Shown one piece after another: positions 43,606-52,478 of a DNA stretch of 64,000 bases. Each line of letters starts with the position of its first letter. Position 1 is the stretch's first letter. Position numbers and translations under genes: made by a program. The DNA is from Butyrivibrio sp. VCD2006 (GTDB lineage: Bacteria > Bacillota > Clostridia > Lachnospirales > Lachnospiraceae). Under the pieces are notes generated by a model. It searched no databases, had not been told where the DNA came from, and saw only the letters and a list, made by a program, of their open reading frames with translations. The stretch lies in the NCBI RefSeq assembly GCF_000423925.1, contig NZ_AUIX01000002.1:124001-188000 (forward strand), in the 5' to 3' direction.

Positions 43606-44420
43606 AAAAGTATAAATTGGGGATTACATATAATGTCTTTAATGGAGAAGAGTTATTGAGGCAGTCAATACTAAGTATAAAGGACTGCGTAGATTATATC
43701 ACTGTTGTTTGGCAGAGATTTTCATGGACAGGAAATCCAACTTCTTCTGATTTAGAAATAATACTTAGAGAACTTGTTCAGGATAAAATTATCGATAATT
43801 TAATTGAATTTAAGTTTGATGTTCTAGACGCGCCAAAGAATATTAGAAAATTACATCGCGATAAGGTAAACCTTGGAATCAAGGACTTGATTAAAGCTAA
43901 TTGTACTCATTTTATGCTTATGGATTCAGATGAGTTCTATCGCAAAGATGAGTTTATTGCTGCTAAAGAATTCATCTATAAAAATAAGATTACTCATAGT
44001 GTCTGCTCTATTTATGATTATAGGGTGTCTCCAATATACAGAGAAATTGATGCGAGAGATTATTGTGTAGGTTTTATCTTTAGACTCCATTTTTTCACTC
44101 GTGTTATAGCCATTGGTAGGGTGAATAATATGCCTGTAAAGGTTGATCCATTTAGGGTTGTTCCATTTGTCCCCCTAATACATAAGTTCTATTATATGAA
44201 TATGGTAAGTATGAGACACATGACAGGTATACGCAAAGATTATAGTAATAAACTAAAAAACTCCGAATCGAACTATAGTGAAAACGGTAGAATAGCGATA
44301 AAGAAATACGGATTGTTACAAAAAAAATTGGAGGGGCTAAATGAGGAAGACTTGCTAGAGCAAGGATATATAAAAGTAAAAGATGAATTTGGCCTAATAA
44401 AGGATTGGAACTTAAAGTGA
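43602..44420 (+). CDS. Glycosyltransferase family 2/92-like
   Basis: 272 aa. LGITYNVFNGEELLRQSI and DCVDYITVVWQRFSW form the N-terminal nucleotide-binding unit; CTHFMLMDSDEFYRKDEF carries a DSDEF metal-binding motif in place of the classic DxD. The C-terminal part has FVPLIHKFYYMNMVSMRHM. This is a divergent GT-A enzyme, similar to glycosyltransferases annotated GT2 or GT92. It overlaps both neighbours by four bases, so it is tightly coupled within the glycan operon. Confidence 0.78.
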   Translation: MKKYKLGITYNVFNGEELLRQSILSIKDCVDYITVVWQRFSWTGNPTSSDLEIILRELVQDKIIDNLIEFKFDVLDAPKNIRKLHRDKVNLGIKDLIKANCTHFMLMDSDEFYRKDEFIAAKEFIYKNKITHSVCSIYDYRVSPIYREIDARDYCVGFIFRLHFFTRVIAIGRVNNMPVKVDPFRVVPFVPLIHKFYYMNMVSMRHMTGIRKDYSNKLKNSESNYSENGRIAIKKYGLLQKKLEGLNEEDLLEQGYIKVKDEFGLIKDWNLK

Positions 44421-45835
44421 GGATTATAAAAGCATATAAAAATAGCCCAACTCCTATTAAAGCAACATTTTGGTTTACGTTATGTGCATTTTTACAGAAA
44501 GCTTTTTCGATGGTTACTGTTCCAATATTTACCAGACTGATGACGACGGAACAGTATGGAGAGTTCTCTGTTTTTAATTCCGTCTTTGGAGTACTTGTTA
44601 TAATTGCAACGATGAAAGTAGATGCAGTTCTTGCAACGAGAGGGCTTAGCAAATTCAAGGAAAGGCAGAATCTGTATATTTCAAACATACAGTGTATAAG
44701 CACTGTATGTGCTTTTTTTACGCTTGGAATTTATATAATTTTTAGGAAGAGCATAAATGCTGCTGTTGAGCTTAACACTATGGAGATGCTTGGCATGATG
44801 GGGCTCATTTTTGTGACTCCAGCATTTGACATTTGGTCGGCTAAAAAAAGATACGAGTATTCATACAAAAGTATAGCGTTATTAACAATAGTTTATTTAT
44901 TAGTAAATACTATTGTAAGCATAATAGCTGTGGTTACTGCAACGAATAAAGGCGAAGCTAGAATAATGGCGCATTGTTTAGTTTCTTTCGTAATTTATGG
45001 CTTTTTATTTTTCAAAAATATGAGATTCTTTAGATATGATAGTCCTATGGTTAAGTATGCAGTAATGTTCAATTTACCATTGATACCGCAGGGATTAGCA
45101 AATCATATTTTAAATAAAAGTGATGTATTTATGATCCAGCACTATTTGGGACAATCTCAAGCAGGTGTTTATAGTTTGGGGTATAGTATTGCTATGATAG
45201 TGGTAATACTTACTACTAGCGTAAATAATGCATTTGTCCCATGGTTATATAAAAAATTGGATAATATGGAGTTGAAAAGAACAAAAGAAGTGTTTAATTG
45301 CATGGTTATGATTGTTTATAGCGGCGTAATTGGTGTGATGCTGATTGCCCCTGAAGTGGTAAAACTATTTGCACCGCCCAGTTATAGTGATGCAGTGTAT
45401 ATTGTTGCACCTGCGGTAGCAGGAATTGCATTCATGTTTATATATACATTTTTTGTTCAAATAGAAATGTATTATGAAAAGACAGTGGCAATAATGCTGG
45501 GTTCTTTTTGTGTGGCATTTTTAAATATTCTTCTTAATGCATTATTTATCCCTAAATATGGTTCTGTCGCAGCGGCTTATACAACGTTAGTATCATATGG
45601 ATGTTATGCAGTAGTACATTTCTTTTTGGCATATAAACTTTGTAAGGAAAGAGTGAGAATTACAGAAATATATGATATTAAGAGGTTGATTGAATTATCA
45701 GTTATTCTTATTTTTATGGTAATTGTATCTCCTGCAATTTACCCGATTCTATTGATAAGAGTATTTCTTTTAGCAATGATAATTGTTTTTGGGGGAGTGA
45801 TGATAAAACAATATATTGGTATTATAAAAACTTGA
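44417..45835 (+). CDS. Wzx-type polysaccharide flippase
   Basis: 472 aa with about twelve membrane helices and the MATE/Wzx (PF01943/PF13440-like) layout. NSPTPIKATFWFTLCAFLQKAF at the start, IFTRLMTTEQYGEFSVFN and KSDVFMIQHYLGQSQAGVYSL in the middle are typical of oligosaccharide exporters; it should flip lipid-linked repeat units across the membrane. I choose GTG 44417, which overlaps the previous stop (GTGA); an in-frame TTG at 44405 is an alternative. The murB-like gene follows after 11 bp. Confidence 0.9.
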   Translation: MRIIKAYKNSPTPIKATFWFTLCAFLQKAFSMVTVPIFTRLMTTEQYGEFSVFNSVFGVLVIIATMKVDAVLATRGLSKFKERQNLYISNIQCISTVCAFFTLGIYIIFRKSINAAVELNTMEMLGMMGLIFVTPAFDIWSAKKRYEYSYKSIALLTIVYLLVNTIVSIIAVVTATNKGEARIMAHCLVSFVIYGFLFFKNMRFFRYDSPMVKYAVMFNLPLIPQGLANHILNKSDVFMIQHYLGQSQAGVYSLGYSIAMIVVILTTSVNNAFVPWLYKKLDNMELKRTKEVFNCMVMIVYSGVIGVMLIAPEVVKLFAPPSYSDAVYIVAPAVAGIAFMFIYTFFVQIEMYYEKTVAIMLGSFCVAFLNILLNALFIPKYGSVAAAYTTLVSYGCYAVVHFFLAYKLCKERVRITEIYDIKRLIELSVILIFMVIVSPAIYPILLIRVFLLAMIIVFGGVMIKQYIGIIKT

Positions 45836-45846
45836 AAGGCTTAAGA

Positions 45847-46689
45847 ATGAAGGTTCTAAATGATGTATTACTAAGCATGTATACTACCATCAAAATAGGT
45901 GGGAGAGTTAACGAAATGTATTTTCCTGAAAATGTTGAAGAGCTAATACAACTAATTAAAGAAGGAAAAGCAAAATATTGTATTGGCGGTGGATCCAATA
46001 TTCTGGCATCTGATAGAACATTTGAAACGGTTATATCATTAAGTGAATTCAATAAAAAAATCGAGGATTTAGGTGCGGGGTGCTATAAAGTCGGCGCTTC
46101 GGTTAGGCTTCAAGAATTGATTAGGACGATCAATAAAGCAGGATATGGTGGAATAGAATATCTTATTTCTGTTCCGGGATTCGTTGGGGGAGCGACTGTA
46201 ATGAATGCAGGAGGCAGTGCAGAGGAAGGAAACTCGATAAGTGATTTTATCCTATCTGTTGAGTGCATAAGAGATGGGGTGCTTAAAGATTTATCTAAAG
46301 AAGATTGTGACTTCTCTCATAGAAATTCAGTTTTTAAGAACAAAAAGAATTACATAGTAACTGCTGTTACATTTCATTTTAGAAAGCAAATGGAAAATCA
46401 GTCGTTGATGCTGCGAGAAAAAAGATTAGAATATTGCCGCCTGTATCAAGATAATTCAGCTGCTAATTTTGGAAGTGTGTTTAGCTGTTGCAATATGAGA
46501 ATTATGAAAATAATAAAGGTTTTGCAGCTTGTAAAAAAAAGAGTCCATTTTTCATATAAGACCGAAAATTGGCTATGTAATGAAGGCGGAGGAACATTTA
46601 AAGAGGCAGAAAAGCTAATAAGGAGAGCTAGACTTTTACATAGGGCATTATTAAAACCTTGTTGTTTGGAGGTTATTATTTGGAAGTAA
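45847..46689 (+). CDS. MurB-like FAD-dependent enolpyruvyl reductase within the glycan cluster
   Basis: 280 aa. MurB reduces UDP-GlcNAc-enolpyruvate to UDP-MurNAc. FAD-binding blocks are seen: CIGGGSNILASD, then SVPGFVGGATVMNAGG. Catalytic positions appear kept: Arg in SHRNSVF, Ser in FGSVF and the late Glu in LEVIIW. The part between (about 205-270) differs from housekeeping MurB, with NEGGGTFKEAEKLIRRAR. Its position as last gene of the glycan cluster suggests a paralogue that makes a muramic-acid-like or lactyl sugar for the polysaccharide, or a wall-linked step. The start is ATG 45847 with AAAGG upstream; 45832 (TTG) overlaps the flippase. Confidence 0.82.
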   Translation: MKVLNDVLLSMYTTIKIGGRVNEMYFPENVEELIQLIKEGKAKYCIGGGSNILASDRTFETVISLSEFNKKIEDLGAGCYKVGASVRLQELIRTINKAGYGGIEYLISVPGFVGGATVMNAGGSAEEGNSISDFILSVECIRDGVLKDLSKEDCDFSHRNSVFKNKKNYIVTAVTFHFRKQMENQSLMLREKRLEYCRLYQDNSAANFGSVFSCCNMRIMKIIKVLQLVKKRVHFSYKTENWLCNEGGGTFKEAEKLIRRARLLHRALLKPCCLEVIIWK

Positions 46690-46842
46690 CACATATAAAA
46701 AGTATCCCACAGATATGGCAGAGGGAAAAGATTTGAGGTCAGATAACATGCGCGATACAATCCAATCTAGTCAATGCCATTTAGTAAAAATTTAGTATCA
46801 GGGACTGTGAGTTAAGATTAGTGATAAAATGGTCAGTGAAAT
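46690..46842 (+). other. Intergenic end of the glycan cluster
   Basis: 153 bp with no clear terminator or promoter. Base composition shifts back toward the surrounding genome just after this point. Confidence 0.4.
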
Positions 46843-47655
46843 ATGAAAATAACCGCATTCCATTACATGAGGACTTCAAAAACTATGCATTTCACCTATA
46901 ACGACATCCTTACAAGATGGAAAGAAAAGAAAATAGATTCTACCGCTGACCTTGATGTAATGCTTGGCAATTTCAGGGTTTTATTTGCTTACAATTCTAA
47001 TAGGATTGAGGGTTCGGAGCTGACTATCCATCAAACAAGAGAGATATTTGAGAATGGTAAAGTAATCGGTTATACCGGTGATCTTCGGGCGCTGTTTGAG
47101 GCTGAGAATCAAAGAGTTTGTTATGAGTATTTGAAGGACAAGATTGTTTCGAAAGAGATAATTTCAGAAAAACTGATACTGAGTATTCAAGAGAAACTCT
47201 GTCATGGTTGCTATGACGAAAGCAGATGGCAAAAGGGTGAAAGACCCGGGACCTACAAGAAGAATTATTATGGAGTTGGATTATCTGTGGGAGTTTTGCC
47301 TGAGGATGTTCCAGAAGAAGTGCGTTATATATGCGATGAGTTTAATGATCAGAAGCTTGATAATCCTGAGAAAATTCTGAAGGCAGCTGCGTGGTTTCAT
47401 TGTAGTTTTGAGAGGATACATGCTTTTGCTGATGGAAACGGACGAGTTGGAAGGACTCTTCTTAACTACATCCTTATGATTAATAATCTTCCGCCTGTAA
47501 TTATATTTGATGAAGATAAGGAAACATATTATATGGCATTGGAGGTTTTTGATCATACAGATAAAATTGATGGATTTGTGCAGTTTTTAAAGGAACAGTC
47601 TGTGAAGACCTGGACGAGGAGAAATCTAAGAGGGGAGGAATTTATCTGCATTTAG
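46843..47655 (+). CDS. Fic domain protein, self-inhibited class
   Basis: 270 aa. The Fic motif reads HCSFERIHAFADGNGRVGR with the catalytic His193; Ala stands where Pro is usual. Fic enzymes usually transfer AMP onto target proteins. Near the N-terminus SNRIEGS matches the inhibitory motif [ST]xxxE[GN], so this is a class II Fic that blocks itself in cis. Homologues often begin near FTYNDILTRW, so ATG 46885 may be the true start. Toxin-like or regulatory; no antitoxin gene is needed for this class. It is the first gene after the glycan cluster and ordinary in composition. Confidence 0.88.
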   Translation: MKITAFHYMRTSKTMHFTYNDILTRWKEKKIDSTADLDVMLGNFRVLFAYNSNRIEGSELTIHQTREIFENGKVIGYTGDLRALFEAENQRVCYEYLKDKIVSKEIISEKLILSIQEKLCHGCYDESRWQKGERPGTYKKNYYGVGLSVGVLPEDVPEEVRYICDEFNDQKLDNPEKILKAAAWFHCSFERIHAFADGNGRVGRTLLNYILMINNLPPVIIFDEDKETYYMALEVFDHTDKIDGFVQFLKEQSVKTWTRRNLRGEEFICI

Positions 47656-47716
47656 AAACGTGTAATGTTTCCCGTTTTGAAACAGTTAAACTCAAATAAA
47701 TCGAGTGTGATTACAT

Positions 47717-47896
47717 ATGAAAATTCAGGATCTAAGAAGAAAATTAAGTGATGCCAGCAGAGAGGATTTGGAGAAAATAGCAGCAGAATTATATAAGCAG
47801 ATTCTTAAGAAAAAGGGGTAGAATATAGTCCCAAGGAATTCTTTAAAGGAAACATATGAGGAGTTAAAAAATAATTTGGGAGAGAGAAAAAACTAA
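47717..47896 (+). pseudogene. Small frameshifted gene before the PRiA4b protein gene
   Basis: Frame 1 (ATG 47717) reads KIQDLRRKLSDASREDLEK then IAAELYKQILKKKG and stops at 47821. A second frame continues GVEYSPKEFFKG, and a third gives KETYEELKNNLGERKN, ending TAA at 47894-47896. Joined, they give a plausible small helical protein of about 60 residues whose stop overlaps the next ATG (TAATG). Two frame changes suggest decay. The N-terminal pattern looks like the start of a family I cannot name. The first frame could still yield a 34-residue peptide. Confidence 0.5.
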
Positions 47897-50037
47897 TGAA
47901 ATTTATTTTTGAAATAGATCTCATCGGGGGAGCTTACTTTGTTGATGGGGTAAAGAGAACAATTGAAATTGGCGGATCTTCAACACTTGATGACCTCTGC
48001 ATAGCGATACTTAATTCTATTAATTTTGACGATGATCACCTCTATGATTTTGATATAAATGGTGTGATATATGAAAAAATGAAGTCGGAGTTTGGGAGTG
48101 GAAAGAAAACAAATGTGAAGATTTATTCAACAGGAATAAAGAAGGGATCTGTTTTCAGGCTTAATTATGACTATGGTGATGACTGGATTTTTCGTATAAA
48201 GGTAAAGGATGAAATTGATGAAAAAGGGTTTATTCCTGCAAAAGTCATAGACAGTAAAGGGGAAGTAGAGCAGTACCCTGATGAAGACTGGTATGAAGAG
48301 GATTATGAAGAGGATTATGCAGAGGGTAGTTTTTATGATGAATACTATAGAATAATCGATTGTGATGAAAATGGGGATTATCCTGCGGGGGAAAGAGAAG
48401 AGGCTACCTTAGAGGAATGGAAGCAGTTATATGAACTGGCTGCAGAATTTAAAAAGAAAAAGCCATGGACATATCTTATGAACTCGGATGTTGTCGAGGT
48501 TCGATTCGATGAGGAAGTTTTCGGAGATTTCATCATTCTTGGTAATGGCGGGATGGAGTATGGTTTTTCGCTATATCTTGGAGATGAAGGTTATAAGCAG
48601 ATGCGAAAAATGGTTCTGACGGATCACTATAAGCTGGATGATTCTCATTTGATGCTGGATCAAAACAGCATAAATATGTGGCTCGACAATAAAGATGAAG
48701 TGCCGCCGGAACAGGAAGAGTTAATAAAGAACCTGGGGCTTAAGTTTAGAGGGAAGAATTCCTATATCTATTTTGAAAAGTATTCAGCAGGTTTTGCACC
48801 ATATATCCTTGATGGAAAAGAAGTCAGAATCTGTACGGAGTTTTTGAGACTTTTATTGGAAACACTTGATAAGTGTAAGGAAAACATAAACGAAATCAGG
48901 GATAATTTTACTATTTTTTCATATGAGCTTAAGGGTGCGGAGTTTGAATTCGGAGTAAAGAAGTTGCCTGAAAAGGAACAACTTTTTAGTACGCCGCTTT
49001 TGGTGTTGGATAACAATACCAAAAAAATGAAGAAGTCAAAAAAGAATAATGAGACATGGGAGCTGGATATGCAGCCAATGGGTAGTTTTGTAGAAGATGA
49101 AAACTATTCGAAAATGTTGATGCCCGCGACCATTATGCTTGCATCAAGGAAGAATGAGCAGATTATAGCGCATTCCATAGTTGAGCCTCATTTGATAAAG
49201 GAAGAGGAAGCTTGTAGCCTTTTGGCTAATGCAGTAATGAATTATGGGAAACCCAAAACACTTGTAGTGAAGGATTACATGATTTTGTCTATGGTAGCCG
49301 ATGTGTGTAAGGTATGTGGCATTGAGCTTGCGGTAGGGGAGACCGGAGTAGTTGATGAGTCCTATGAGTATGTAAACGACCCGGAAAATGATAAGGATGT
49401 CCAGAAAATGTTGGACGTACTGGGAATAGACATGGAGGAGGCTATTGCTGCTGCATCAAAATCCAAAGATGATTTTATGGAATATACAAACCAAAAGCTT
49501 GCTGATTATTTAATGCAGGGTGAGTTTGGTCCATTATCATTAAAAGAGGAAAAGCTGACTACTCAAAAGCAGAAAATTCAAAGAGTTTTGGATGCATTCG
49601 GTGAGGGCGAATATGACGAGGATACTCTTGAAGAGATTGGCGTAGTAATTACCTCTGAATGGGCAGATAGAACCAAAGACGTAGTATCTACATGTAGTAA
49701 GAAGACTCTTGAGAATATGGTGGAAACATTGGGCCTTCTGGTGAATAGCGGTGCGAAGAAAGAAACACTGGTGGACATTATTACGGACAGGTTTATACGT
49801 AAACCTCAGGAGATGGCTACATTTGTGAATGATAAAGAGAAGAAACTGCTTAAGACTTGTCTGCAACTTATAAAAAATGATGACTGTGAATTTCCTGATG
49901 AGTGCTCCTTTACTTCGGAAACAGTAATAGGGCTGATTGAAAAGGGCATGCTTGATGTTAAATGGAGAACCAGTAAGTATGAGATTCAGCTTGTGCTGTG
50001 TCCTTTAAAAGCAATGGAAAAGATCATAAGGAAATAG
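47896..50037 (+). CDS. PRiA4b ORF-3-like domain protein
   Basis: 713 aa, cytoplasmic. Residues about 1-115 resemble the plasmid pRiA4b ORF-3 domain (KFIFEIDLIGG, IKKGSVFRLNYDYGDDWIFRIKV), found also in mobile-element passengers. A very acidic stretch rich in D, E and Y follows (about 115-165). The middle and C-terminal regions are unassigned; residues about 390-480 contain SIVEPHLIKEEEACSLLANAV and TLVVKDYMILSMVADVC, a pattern shared by long proteins with this N-terminus. Function unknown. Possibly linked to the broken small gene it overlaps. Confidence 0.75.
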   Translation: MKFIFEIDLIGGAYFVDGVKRTIEIGGSSTLDDLCIAILNSINFDDDHLYDFDINGVIYEKMKSEFGSGKKTNVKIYSTGIKKGSVFRLNYDYGDDWIFRIKVKDEIDEKGFIPAKVIDSKGEVEQYPDEDWYEEDYEEDYAEGSFYDEYYRIIDCDENGDYPAGEREEATLEEWKQLYELAAEFKKKKPWTYLMNSDVVEVRFDEEVFGDFIILGNGGMEYGFSLYLGDEGYKQMRKMVLTDHYKLDDSHLMLDQNSINMWLDNKDEVPPEQEELIKNLGLKFRGKNSYIYFEKYSAGFAPYILDGKEVRICTEFLRLLLETLDKCKENINEIRDNFTIFSYELKGAEFEFGVKKLPEKEQLFSTPLLVLDNNTKKMKKSKKNNETWELDMQPMGSFVEDENYSKMLMPATIMLASRKNEQIIAHSIVEPHLIKEEEACSLLANAVMNYGKPKTLVVKDYMILSMVADVCKVCGIELAVGETGVVDESYEYVNDPENDKDVQKMLDVLGIDMEEAIAAASKSKDDFMEYTNQKLADYLMQGEFGPLSLKEEKLTTQKQKIQRVLDAFGEGEYDEDTLEEIGVVITSEWADRTKDVVSTCSKKTLENMVETLGLLVNSGAKKETLVDIITDRFIRKPQEMATFVNDKEKKLLKTCLQLIKNDDCEFPDECSFTSETVIGLIEKGMLDVKWRTSKYEIQLVLCPLKAMEKIIRK

Positions 50038-50043
50038 AGTAAC

Positions 50044-50715
50044 ATGAAATACCAATCCATCACCCCGGCAATTTTCATATCCCGTCCCAACAGGTTCATT
50101 GCGAAAGTAAATCTTAATGGCGATGAACTTTCTGTTCATGTGAAGAACACCGGAAGGTGCAAGGAGCTTCTGATTCCCGGGTGCAAGGTTTTCCTTGAGA
50201 AAGCATCCAATCCGGAGAGGAAGACGCCGTATGATCTGGTGGCAGTGGAGAAGAACGGCAGAATCATCAATATTGATTCCCAGGCACCAAATGCAGTGGT
50301 GAAGGAGTGGCTTCTTAAGAATAATAAGTATGACCTTGTGAAGCCGGAATTCAAATTCGGTGACTCACGGATCGATTTTTATATGGAAAAAGATGGCGAA
50401 AAGTATTTGATGGAAGTCAAAGGCTGCACACTTTTCGTAGATGGTATTGGATATTTTCCGGATGCACCTACAGAGCGTGGAGCAAAGCACCTTAGGGAGC
50501 TTGCCGCTTCAGTAGCAAAAGGCTATAATGCTGCGGTTGCGTTTGTGATCCAGGGCGAGGGCATACATGAAGTAAGACCCAACACAGCGACAGACCCTGA
50601 GTTTGCAAAGGCGTTTGATGAAGCCATAGCAGCAGGAGTCAGGGTGCTGTTTTATACCTGCAAAATTTCAGAAGATGGAATCGAGATTGCAGGCTGTGAA
50701 TTTTTGCAGGCTTAA
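50044..50715 (+). CDS. sfsA: SfsA family protein
   Basis: 223 aa. The N-terminal OB-like part has RPNRFIAKVNLNGDELSVHV and GRCKELLIPG; the nuclease-like core has DSRIDFYME, KYLMEVKGCTL and FPDAPTERGAKHLREL, all hallmark SfsA segments with the PD-(D/E)XK-type D...ExK pattern. Originally described as stimulating maltose use in E. coli; biochemical data on homologues point to nucleic-acid binding or cleavage. Length normal. It follows the PRiA4b gene by 6 bp and ends before a strong terminator. Confidence 0.94.
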   Translation: MKYQSITPAIFISRPNRFIAKVNLNGDELSVHVKNTGRCKELLIPGCKVFLEKASNPERKTPYDLVAVEKNGRIINIDSQAPNAVVKEWLLKNNKYDLVKPEFKFGDSRIDFYMEKDGEKYLMEVKGCTLFVDGIGYFPDAPTERGAKHLRELAASVAKGYNAAVAFVIQGEGIHEVRPNTATDPEFAKAFDEAIAAGVRVLFYTCKISEDGIEIAGCEFLQA

Positions 50716-50757
50716 ATTTACCGAAGCATTTTCATTTTATTATCTTGTACTTTTTCT

Positions 50758-50797
50758 TAAAGCACCTTATTGTATAGTAATAAAGGTGCTTTTTTTA
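50758..50797 (+). terminator. Intrinsic terminator after sfsA
   Basis: AAGCACCTTATT and AATAAAGGTGCTT form a near-perfect stem with a short loop, followed by TTTTTT. It ends just before the CAP-protein ribosome binding site, so the start of that gene must be downstream of it. Confidence 0.88.
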
Positions 50798-50814
50798 TGT
50801 TATGGAGGTCAGTT

Positions 50815-52464
50815 TTGAATCGGGGAAAAAATCTAATAATTAACAAATTTCTAATTCTATTTCTTTCAGTTTCAATTTTTTGTAATTATAATATCAGTGC
50901 TCAAGCAGCAGGCACGACGACTTATCAGGTAACAGGTAACTACCTTCAAACGTCAGCCAGGAATATGCTTGCTACGATTAATCAGCTTCGCACAAGCGGT
51001 AATGCCTGGGAGTATGATGAGAATAACAATAAGGTTAATATTGGTGTGAGGAGTGCACTTCAATATGACTACACTCTTGAGAAAATTGCCATGCAGAGAG
51101 CCATGGAGATTTCGGTGAGGTATGGACATGAGAGACCTGATGGCACTCTTTGCAGTACTGCTTACCCTGCAGGACTTAATTCTTGGTGGGGTGAGAATAT
51201 TCTGTGCGGATCATATGACATCGATACCTTGGAGGCCTTCAATATGTGGCTTGAAGAGAACGAGGATTATGACGGACAGGGACACCGCAGGAATATGCTG
51301 AGCAGTAATTTTGCAGCTATTGGAATTGGGCATGTTGAACGTGATGGCTGCCATTTCTGGGTTCAGGAGTTTTTGGGAAAAACTACAACTGCTGCAGCAA
51401 CCGCTGCTCTTGATGGGCCTTCTACTGTTCCGGTGGAAGTAGACAATTCATACATAAGATTATTTATTTCTGACGAAGAGGGCTATAACAGAATAAATCT
51501 GACCTTTGGCGATTCCTATGATCTTTCCGGAATTAAGGAGTGCATAACAGCTGCAGTAACATCAATTGAGCCGCCGATAGTTAAAATACCTGCTTCAGCG
51601 GTTACATCATCGGATACTTCTATAGCTTCCATATCAGGTAATAGACTCGTAGCAAATAATGTGGGAACAACTACGCTGTCAGCTACATCCTCACTTGGAA
51701 CGACCGCCAGCATAACGGTCAGGGTATCAGCTCGTTCATTATTTGGTGCTTCTATGACTTTTGATAGGACTTCATATCAGTATACAGGAAACCCTATCGT
51801 TCCGGTTATCACTCTTACCTGTGATGGAAGAACTTTGACTGAAGGAGTTGACTATACCGTTGCATTGAGTAATAACACAAGTGTTGGATACGGAATGGCT
51901 ACTATCACGGGAATAGGCAACTATAGAGGCACTATGTCACGGTCATTTACTATTTCCAGAAATTCAAGCAGCGGAAATCAGAATGGTAATAATTCTGATG
52001 GTGTCGATAGTTCCTCCGGGCTTGACGAGATTCAGGATGATGACGATACCGTCGTTATAAATCATATTGGTTATACTATTAAGGGACAGAATGCAGAGGT
52101 AATTGGCTGCACCACCAATATTACATCTTATACGGCACCCAAATATATCACAGTTTCCGGCAAAAAATATAAGGTAACTTCAATTGGAAAATATGCATTT
52201 GCCGGTCTTTGCAGTTTAAAAAAGCTTGATCTGTCAAAATCCGAGATAACTAAAATTGGGGCGAACGCTTTTTACAGATGCTTTAATCTTCAGACAGTAA
52301 AACTTAACGCATCAAAGCAGAAAACAATTGGCAAAAATGCATTCAAAGATGCTGCGTACTACGGAAAATGTATCATCAAAGCGAAGAATAAGAGCGCATA
52401 TAATAAGCTGGTCAAGAAATTAAAGAAGGCCGGCATGAAGTACACTAATTTTAAAAAGAAGTAA
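50815..52464 (+). CDS. Secreted CAP/SCP protein with Ig-like and leucine-rich repeat domains
   Basis: 549 aa. The start is TTG 50815, selected by GGAGG at 50804-50808 with 6-bp spacing; the ATG at 50797 lies in the upstream terminator's T-run and has no site. Order: signal peptide, CAP domain (about 50-205; WGENILCGSY, GHRRNMLSSNFAAIGIG), a Big_2-like domain (about 215-300), a small beta domain with YTVALSNNTSVGYG (about 310-385), an acidic linker, and BspA-type leucine-rich repeats (about 430-510; IGKYAFAGLCSLKKLDLS). The lysine-rich end resembles the xylanase tail. Probably a cell-surface protein; CAP function is unknown. Confidence 0.87.
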   Translation: MNRGKNLIINKFLILFLSVSIFCNYNISAQAAGTTTYQVTGNYLQTSARNMLATINQLRTSGNAWEYDENNNKVNIGVRSALQYDYTLEKIAMQRAMEISVRYGHERPDGTLCSTAYPAGLNSWWGENILCGSYDIDTLEAFNMWLEENEDYDGQGHRRNMLSSNFAAIGIGHVERDGCHFWVQEFLGKTTTAAATAALDGPSTVPVEVDNSYIRLFISDEEGYNRINLTFGDSYDLSGIKECITAAVTSIEPPIVKIPASAVTSSDTSIASISGNRLVANNVGTTTLSATSSLGTTASITVRVSARSLFGASMTFDRTSYQYTGNPIVPVITLTCDGRTLTEGVDYTVALSNNTSVGYGMATITGIGNYRGTMSRSFTISRNSSSGNQNGNNSDGVDSSSGLDEIQDDDDTVVINHIGYTIKGQNAEVIGCTTNITSYTAPKYITVSGKKYKVTSIGKYAFAGLCSLKKLDLSKSEITKIGANAFYRCFNLQTVKLNASKQKTIGKNAFKDAAYYGKCIIKAKNKSAYNKLVKKLKKAGMKYTNFKKK

Positions 52465-52478
52465 TAGGAACAAAACAA

